A stretch of DNA of 9,112 nucleotides, from assembly GCA_017416505.1 (NCBI GenBank), contig JAFQCI010000090.1:1-9112 (forward strand). The letters are read 5' to 3'. Every line of letters starts with the position of its first letter. The stretch's first letter is position 1. The notes beneath the pieces were generated by a model. It saw only the letters and a program-made list of their open reading frames with translations. It ran no database searches and was not told where the DNA came from. The stretch is from Lachnospiraceae bacterium. GTDB taxonomy: Bacteria; Bacillota_A; Clostridia; Lachnospirales; Lachnospiraceae. Below, in pieces: positions 5,254 through 9,112 of this stretch. The translations under genes were made by a program, and so were the position numbers.

Positions 5254-6126
5254 ATGGCAAAAAAGATTATGTTTGCAAAGTCAAATGTCGATACGGATAT
5301 AAAAAAAGAAGTCTATTGTGGTGATTTGGATAAAAGTGATTATGAAACAAAATATAAAGGGCATTTGACCTGTATAAAGGGATGCAAGGCAAGAATCAAA
5401 TTTACAGAAAGAAAAAACGATGTTAAATTTTTTAGCACATGGAATAAGGAGGGGCACTTGCACAAAGAAGGCTGTCCCTATCATGTTGACTATAAAGGGA
5501 AAATTGGAAGAAAAAAATTAAGTGCATATTATGAGAGGATAGAATTAAGTGAAGAAACCATTCTTCGAAGACTACAAATGAAAATGGAAGGTTTGCTCAA
5601 ACAATATTCAGAAGAAGATATTGTTGACCCAGAAAATGGAAGTATGCAAGTTGATGAAACGGGCAATGGTAAAGCAGTAGTTTATGAAGAAGATGAAAAT
5701 GGAGATAGAAGTGAACACGCACCTCGTATCCAATATGAAGATGCTGAATACATAAGTACAGACGATATTGGATGTAGAAAATCAGTATATGGCTTTATTA
5801 ATAATGTTCAATTAGAAGAAGATAAATATAAAAGAAAATTTGCTTATTTCAATTTGGCAACAAAACATAGCACTGTAAACATTGCGTTTCCGGAGGCATT
5901 TTATTCGAATGAATTGTCTGCTGGTGTGGACGAATTTGAGGTGTTTATATCTAAAGTAAAAACATTAGTTGAAAAATATCCAGATCAAATTATGGTTATT
6001 GCGTATGGAGATATTACAAAAAAGAAAAAAGACAGAAATGGAGTAAATGTTTCCGTAATTTCTCCAAATAGAGTTTTGGTTAATAACAAAACTTATAAGC
6101 AGATTGTATATGGAGGATGTGAATAA
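5254..6126 (+). CDS. Putative zinc-finger protein of unknown function, third gene of the operon
   Basis: This 290-aa protein starts at ATG 5254 behind GAGGAG (5240-5245). Residues 36-77 (H-L-T-C-x3-C-K-A-R-I...H-x-H-x3-C-P-Y-H) look like a treble-clef or CoiA-like zinc site, with Cys40, Cys44, His68/His70 and Cys74 as likely ligands. A charged helical region (95-125) and an acidic linker (120-170) follow. The C-terminal part (about 175-288) is beta-rich, with Y-G-F-I-N-N-V near its start and V-N-V-S-V-I-S-P-N-R-V-L-V-N near its end. This could be an OB-like nucleic-acid-binding fold. The family is not recognised. The layout suggests DNA or RNA recognition for the operon, with the 309-aa protein as a possible effector, but this is inference. 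Confidence 0.75.
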   Translation: MAKKIMFAKSNVDTDIKKEVYCGDLDKSDYETKYKGHLTCIKGCKARIKFTERKNDVKFFSTWNKEGHLHKEGCPYHVDYKGKIGRKKLSAYYERIELSEETILRRLQMKMEGLLKQYSEEDIVDPENGSMQVDETGNGKAVVYEEDENGDRSEHAPRIQYEDAEYISTDDIGCRKSVYGFINNVQLEEDKYKRKFAYFNLATKHSTVNIAFPEAFYSNELSAGVDEFEVFISKVKTLVEKYPDQIMVIAYGDITKKKKDRNGVNVSVISPNRVLVNNKTYKQIVYGGCE

Positions 6127-6257
6127 ACAAAATTCGTGATACAACTTTGATACACTTCCATCCGAAGAATAAAGAAAATACAATAGAATATGCATAATAA
6201 GTGGACTAAGCGACACCAAACCGCAACCTTAATGCTCCGAATTACAAAAATTCGGAC
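6127..6257. other. Gap between the operon and the tuf remnant
   Basis: I find no gene here. An 8-bp inverted repeat, TCCGAATT (6236-6243) and AATTCGGA (6249-6256), ends directly at the point where tuf homology begins. It could be part of a recombination site or a simple hairpin. No T-run follows. Confidence 0.4.
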
Positions 6258-6311
6258 CGTGAAGGTGGACGTACAGTAGGTTCTGGTAGAGTTGCTACTA
6301 TCGTTGAATAA
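6258..6311 (+). pseudogene. tuf: 3' end of an elongation factor Tu gene
   Basis: The 17 residues before TAA 6309-6311 read R-E-G-G-R-T-V-G-S-G-R-V-A-T-I-V-E, the universal C-terminus of bacterial EF-Tu. The codons (CGT, GGT, GCT, ATC, GTT) are those of a highly expressed gene and contrast with the AT-rich neighbours. Upstream of 6258 the homology stops at once: no further tuf codons can be read in any frame. Only the gene tail and its downstream terminator are present, so this is a displaced fragment and not a functional gene. It may record integration of a mobile element at the 3' end of tuf, or a rearrangement with the genuine locus. Confidence 0.8.
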
Positions 6312-6345
6312 TTTCAATTGATAGTGTCTACAATCTAGTAAATAT

Positions 6346-6381
6346 AAGGCTTTCCGTGTTTTTGCACGGAGAGCCTTTTTT
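6346..6381 (+). terminator. Terminator behind the tuf fragment
   Basis: AAGGCT...TCCGTG (6346-6358) pairs with CACGGA...AGCCTT (6365-6377), with one internal mismatch and a TTTTTG loop, followed by a T-run to 6381. It lies 35 bp after the tuf stop and was probably carried along from the original tuf gene. Here it also ends transcription from the three-gene operon. Confidence 0.8.
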
Positions 6382-6388
6382 CGTTGTT

Positions 6389-6456
6389 AGGGCAAGGCCC
6401 TGTTGAGAATAGCGAAGCTATGATCAACAAATAAACCACTTGCTATGCGAGTGGTT
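6389..6456 (+). repeat. Three consecutive hairpins at the IS left end
   Basis: Three inverted repeats follow one another: AGGGC-AAG-GCCCT (6389-6401); GTTGA-x2-ATAGC-GAA-GCTAT-x2-TCAAC (6402-6428); and AACCACT...AGTGGTT (6434-6456). The last is the probable TnpA-binding left-end hairpin. The first two may be part of the element or of its landing site. Confidence 0.6.
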
Positions 6457-6482
6457 GAAATCGCTTTAGCTTACAGTAAAAA

Positions 6483-6537
6483 ACCTCCCGTGTTATATTT
6501 ATTGCAGGTTCGCCAACCGCAGTAAATCACAGGAGGT
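6483..6537 (+). promoter_or_regulatory. Hairpin that hides the tnpA ribosome binding site
   Basis: ACCTCC (6483-6488) pairs with the Shine-Dalgarno GGAGGT (6532-6537). Inside this, GTG pairs with CAC, ATTTA (6497-6501) with TAAAT (6523-6527), TGC with GCA, and GGTT (6507-6510) with AACC (6515-6518) around a CGCC loop. The stem spans the tnpA leader and would block ribosome entry. This recalls the known Shine-Dalgarno sequestration in the Salmonella IS200 tnpA leader, which keeps transposase levels low. Confidence 0.7.
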
Positions 6538-6544
6538 ATCCAAA

Positions 6545-7015
6545 ATGGACAGTAATAGTTTATCACACACAAAATGGAACTGTAAGTACTATATTGTGTT
6601 TGCACCAAAATTTCGCCGAAAAATTATTTATGGAAAGCTGAAACGAGATATAGCAAATATCTTGAGTGCTTTATGTAAGCGAAAGGGTGTCAGAATAGTA
6701 GAAGCAGAAATGTGCTCAGATCATGTACACATGCTAGTAGAGATTCCGCCAAGTATAAGTGTTTCGAGTTTCGTGGGATATTTGAAAGGCAAGAGTACAT
6801 TGATGATTTTTGAGAGACATGCAAATTTGAAATATAAGTTTGGAAATAGACATTTCTGGTGTAGAGGTTACTATGTAGACACAGTAGGTAAGAATGCAAA
6901 GAAAATACAAGAGTATATTCAGAATCAGTTAAAAGAAGATTTAGAATATGATCAAATGACGTTAAAAGAGTATGTTGACCCGTTTACGGGTGAGCCAGTA
7001 AAAGCAAACCATTAA
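6545..7015 (+). CDS. tnpA: IS200/IS605-family transposase TnpA (Y1 HUH)
   Basis: This 156-aa protein is a full-length Y1 transposase that cuts and joins single-stranded DNA at the hairpin ends of its IS. The start has the typical H-T-K-W-N-C-K-Y-Y-I-V-F-A-P-K-F-R-R. The HUH motif is H-V-H (60-62) in C-S-D-H-V-H-M-L. R-G-Y-Y-V-D-T-V-G (108-115) precedes the catalytic helix I-Q-E-Y-I-Q-N-Q, in which Tyr124 is the likely nucleophile and Gln128 a metal ligand by analogy with IS608 (Tyr127, Gln131). All catalytic residues are present and no frame is broken, so it is probably active. The start is ATG 6545, 7 bp after AGGAGGT, and that site is buried in a leader hairpin. It acts as a dimer on replicating DNA. 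Confidence 0.95.
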   Translation: MDSNSLSHTKWNCKYYIVFAPKFRRKIIYGKLKRDIANILSALCKRKGVRIVEAEMCSDHVHMLVEIPPSISVSSFVGYLKGKSTLMIFERHANLKYKFGNRHFWCRGYYVDTVGKNAKKIQEYIQNQLKEDLEYDQMTLKEYVDPFTGEPVKANH

Positions 7016-7142
7016 TTGGAGCCCAGGGGGCTCGGTAAGTAAATGTTATGCGGCTGGCGGCCTATTCGACGAGTCTTTAGACTCAAACGCCGGTAATGAG
7101 CCCTTATAGGGCGTGAACAAACCACCGGCTAAGTCGGTGGTT
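7016..7142 (+). repeat. Structured right end of the IS
   Basis: About 125 bp rich in perfect hairpins: GAGCCC-AGG-GGGCTC (7019-7033), GAGTC-TTTA-GACTC (7071-7084), GCCCT-TAT-AGGGC (7100-7112) and the TnpA-binding hairpin AACCACCG...CGGTGGTT (7120-7142). G+C content is clearly higher than in the rest of the window. GCCCT/AGGGC arms also occur at the left end (6389-6401) in opposite order. The region may fold as an RNA when transcribed. Confidence 0.65.
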
Positions 7143-7151
7143 CTGATTCAA

Positions 7152-7359
7152 AAATAGGAGAAGAGGATTGAAGAAAAGAGTAAGTGTCGTCAAAGTGTCG
7201 TCGAGAAGTGGGGGAAAATCTCAAGAAAATAAAATTCTTTACGAAATTAGGCTTGTAGAGTATTATGAGATAAATACTTTTGTTAAATGGCAAATATGTT
7301 AGGAATATTCAGATTAGACCTATATCGCTACAAATTCGATGAGCTGAGGTTATACAAGA
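7152..7359. promoter_or_regulatory. Region between the IS and the DUF4272 gene
   Basis: There is no credible gene. AAGTGTCGTC occurs twice with an 11-bp period (7182-7191, 7193-7202). A promoter candidate for the next gene is TTTACG (7238-7243), a 17-bp gap and TATTAT (7261-7266). This leaves a leader of about 85 nt. The short open frames here do not resemble a known protein. Confidence 0.45.
7238..7266 (+). promoter_or_regulatory. Candidate sigma-A promoter for the DUF4272 gene
   Basis: TTTACG (4 of 6 consensus bases) and TATTAT (5 of 6) have the optimal 17-bp spacing. It lies about 95 bp upstream of the start codon, just after the IS end. Confidence 0.5.
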
Positions 7360-8082
7360 ATGAAAAGTAAAGAAGAAATTTTGAAAAGGGCCATTATATT
7401 ATTAGCTTTTGCAGATCGTTGTGCTCTTGAAAAAAAGATAATTGACGGTGTGAGACGTTCTCAAAATGAAAGAGAGAAGCAAAGACAAGCGATTCTTGAT
7501 TGGTTGTCACATATGGGATATTACGATAGTGTTTCAGAAAAGGAAAAACAGGTGTTAAATAGTGTAATATCGAATACATCAAATGAAGACATTTTATTTT
7601 TGCAGAATAATTATGAATGTTTAGAACCTATGTTATGGAGCTTAGGTTTGGTAAGTGAACTCTCTAGTTATGATCAATTTGTATTACAAGATTTTCATTC
7701 AGTACTGAGATTTGGAAAAAATCATTCCATTAAATCGCTTTTAGAGAGTTGTCATATGCTTTCGATTGCAAAGATAAAGGATTACAGAGAATTATCTATG
7801 TTGTGGTATTGGAGATGTCTTGAATCTCGTAATGGTTTATCAAGATCAACTGATATTAAGAGCGCCATTTGTAATATTTTTGGGGAACAGTATATTCAGT
7901 TGTTAAATACTTATAATCAATTTGATAATGTTGCAAATGACTTTATTTTTAATGGTAAAAAGGTTATTGAATTAAATGATGAGGAAATTAAAAAATTATC
8001 AATTATTTCTGAAAGAAGATTTTATGCATTTGAATGGTTGAGCACAAATGCTGAATGGGATAATGTCGATTTGATTTGTTAA
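7360..8082 (+). CDS. DUF4272-like protein
   Basis: This 240-aa helical cytoplasmic protein has no signal or membrane segment. Near the start, R-A-I-I-L-L-A-F-A-D-R-C-A-L-E (10-24) and, in the middle, Y-E-C-L-E-P-M-L-W-S-L-G-L-V-S-E-L (85-101) match the pattern I associate with DUF4272 (R-x-L-x2-L-A-x-R-C, later 'a-L-W-A-L-G...e-L'). A W-Y-W-R-C-L-E-S-R (148-156) segment is also typical of that family's second half. The family's biochemical role is unknown. GAGG at 7346-7349 precedes ATG 7360 with 10-base spacing. The gene has its own candidate promoter and lies about 105 bp from the Nudix gene, so it may or may not be in one transcript with it. Confidence 0.7.
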   Translation: MKSKEEILKRAIILLAFADRCALEKKIIDGVRRSQNEREKQRQAILDWLSHMGYYDSVSEKEKQVLNSVISNTSNEDILFLQNNYECLEPMLWSLGLVSELSSYDQFVLQDFHSVLRFGKNHSIKSLLESCHMLSIAKIKDYRELSMLWYWRCLESRNGLSRSTDIKSAICNIFGEQYIQLLNTYNQFDNVANDFIFNGKKVIELNDEEIKKLSIISERRFYAFEWLSTNAEWDNVDLIC

Positions 8083-8189
8083 ATATAAGACCTCATCTAC
8101 GATGAAACGAGAAACTAGATGTGCAAGTTTAGCAATAAACCCGTTTTCTCATCCTATTTAAATTTAAGATGTTTGAGGATTAGATAGAA
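8083..8189. other. Gap before the Nudix gene with imperfect inverted repeats
   Basis: CATCTA (8094-8099) pairs with TAGATG (8116-8121). Alternatively GATGA...GAAAC (8101-8115) pairs imperfectly with GTTTTCTCATC (8143-8153). The two folds exclude each other. No T-run follows, so I do not call a terminator. Confidence 0.3.
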
Positions 8190-8624
8190 ATGTGCATGAA
8201 TCATAAAGTTTTTGAAACCGAAGAAAACGCAAATTATATAGACAGAGTAGGTGTATATCTCGTCCCCGCTAAGGAGGGTAAAGTAGGTGTTGTTAAAACA
8301 TCAAAAGGTTACTTTTTATTAGGCGGTGGCTTGGATAGTGGTGAGAGCCATGAAGAATGCATTAAGAGAGAATGTTTGGAAGAAATAGGATATACAGTTT
8401 ATGTTGGAAATAAAATTTGTTCTGCAGAAATGTATTGTGAACATCCAACGATAGGATATTTCCATCCGATACAAACTTATTACGTTGGAGAATTACTAAA
8501 TCTGGTAAGTGTACCTGTGGAGGAAGACCATGAGTTTGCGTGGATGGATTATAACGAATTGGTGGATAATATGTATCTCGAAATGCAAAGTTGGGCACTG
8601 GAACAGTGTATGAAAGAGATATAG
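8190..8624 (+). CDS. Nudix hydrolase
   Basis: This 144-aa protein would hydrolyse a nucleoside-diphosphate-linked substrate, with Mg2+ bound by the Nudix helix. The full box G-x5-E-x7-R-E-x2-E-E-x-G is present at 46-67 (Gly46, Glu52, Arg60, Glu61, Glu64, Glu65, Gly67), preceded by Y-F-L-L-G-G-G. Flanking strands (R-V-G-V-Y-L-V-P at 19-26, T-Y-Y-V-G-E-L at 96-102) and H-E-F-A-W-M (114-119) complete the fold. The length is normal for MutT-like members, and the substrate cannot be told. ATG 8190 has GAGGAT upstream (8175-8180). An in-frame ATG at 8196 is the alternative. The stop is 8 bp from the methyltransferase start, so these two form an operon. Confidence 0.92.
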   Translation: MCMNHKVFETEENANYIDRVGVYLVPAKEGKVGVVKTSKGYFLLGGGLDSGESHEECIKRECLEEIGYTVYVGNKICSAEMYCEHPTIGYFHPIQTYYVGELLNLVSVPVEEDHEFAWMDYNELVDNMYLEMQSWALEQCMKEI

Positions 8625-8632
8625 GTGATAAT

Positions 8633-9112
8633 ATGAAAAATTATGTAGTTGAAAGTTATGAAAATTATAGAGAAGAAGAAAGATTATCCACAAACAATGC
8701 TCGTAGAATTGAGTTTATAACAACAGTACGAGCATTAGATGAATTAATAGTGGGTAAGAAAAAGATACTTGATTGTGCAGCTGGAACCGGAGTGTATGCT
8801 TTTTATCTTGCAGATAGAGGACATGATGTTACGGCTACAGATATTACTCCAAGACATATCGAGGTAATCAAGGAAGTAGTAAAAGATAAGCCATACGAAA
8901 TGGATGCAAGAGTTTTAGATGCAACAGATATGAGAGTATTTGAAGACGAAACTTTTGATGTTGTGTTGAACATGGGACCTTTTTATCACTTGATTAATGA
9001 AGAGGATAGAAAGAAATGTTTTGAAGAGTCTCTTCGTGTCTTGAAAAAAGATGGACTTCTTATTACGGCATATATTCCAAGATATTATGTATTCCAGTAT
9101 GTTGCAATGCAG
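8633..9112 (+). CDS. Class I SAM-dependent methyltransferase, N-terminal 160 residues (cut by window end)
   Basis: The frame opens at ATG 8633 behind AGGTGAT (8624-8630) and runs off the right edge. Motif I, I-L-D-C-A-A-G-T-G-V-Y-A-F-Y-L-A (45-60), binds SAM. The acidic end of the second strand is T-A-T-D (67-70). L-D-A-T-D-M (95-100) is motif III-like. F-D-V-V-L-N-M-G-P-F-Y-H-L (108-120) is motif IV, followed by L-R-V-L-K-K-D-G-L-L-I (134-144). This is a Methyltransf_11/25-type small-molecule or unknown-substrate methyltransferase. The missing end would be expected to resemble the tail seen at 1-140. It is co-transcribed with the Nudix gene, so the two may act on related metabolites, which is inference. 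Confidence 0.9.
   Translation, partial: MKNYVVESYENYREEERLSTNNARRIEFITTVRALDELIVGKKKILDCAAGTGVYAFYLADRGHDVTATDITPRHIEVIKEVVKDKPYEMDARVLDATDMRVFEDETFDVVLNMGPFYHLINEEDRKKCFEESLRVLKKDGLLITAYIPRYYVFQYVAMQ

Larger units (their letters stand above)
6429..7151 (+). mobile_element. IS200-type insertion sequence, tnpA only
   Basis: A single Y1 transposase gene is flanked by subterminal hairpins with similar arms. The left hairpin is AACCACT...AGTGGTT (6434-6456) and the right hairpin is AACCACCG...CGGTGGTT (7120-7142). TCAA at 7148-7151, shortly after the right hairpin, matches the cleavage tetranucleotide known from IS608. There are no terminal inverted repeats and no target duplication, as expected for single-strand peel-and-paste transposition. 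The exact left end is uncertain and may lie up to 40 bp further left, where two more hairpins sit. No tnpB is present. The element lies just downstream of the tuf terminator. Confidence 0.75.

Noticed and set aside
6209..6311. Reading the frame upstream of the tuf tail as a longer protein
   Set aside because: An in-frame stop lies just before 6211, and the residues between it and 6258 bear no resemblance to EF-Tu, so only the last 18 codons are assigned.

Overview
The window is AT-rich (roughly one third G+C by eye). It has Gram-positive style GGAGG ribosome binding sites, sigma-A-type promoters, rho-independent terminators and Clostridia-like protein sequences, so a Lachnospiraceae or related Firmicute chromosome is the best guess. 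All recognisable genes are on the + strand. The content is accessory: likely defence genes, genes of unknown function, an insertion sequence and gene remnants.

Layout. 1-140 is the tail of a class I SAM methyltransferase. 156-445 holds a truncated, possibly Nudix-type ORF and an unrecognised ORF fragment. 590-1213 is an XRE-type regulator with four membrane segments, followed by hairpins and a terminator. 1605-3693 is a self-contained unit: a strong promoter, an ABC/AAA-type SMC-like ATPase, an overlapping TOPRIM-like protein, and a 17-bp-stem terminator. This looks like a split OLD (PARIS-like) anti-phage module. 3694-4029 is a non-coding control region with a minus-strand terminator (possible small RNA) and an operator-like palindrome. 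4030-6126 is a three-gene operon: a DUF3892-like small protein, a 309-aa protein of unknown family and a 290-aa putative zinc-finger protein. This is the best candidate for an undescribed system.

6258-6381 carries the last 18 codons of a tuf (EF-Tu) gene plus a terminator, with no tuf body upstream. It marks an integration or rearrangement junction. An IS200-type insertion sequence with only tnpA follows directly (about 6429-7151). Its tnpA Shine-Dalgarno is buried in a long hairpin. Then come a DUF4272-like gene (7360-8082), a Nudix hydrolase (8190-8624) and the first 160 codons of a class I methyltransferase (8633 to the window end).

How the parts may work together (inference): the ATPase and TOPRIM proteins probably form a sensor/effector pair. 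The 4030-6126 operon is tightly organised and probably acts as one unit of unknown role. The Nudix-methyltransferase pair on the right and the methyltransferase tail plus possible Nudix start on the left look like related housekeeping-type accessory genes flanking the inserted cargo.
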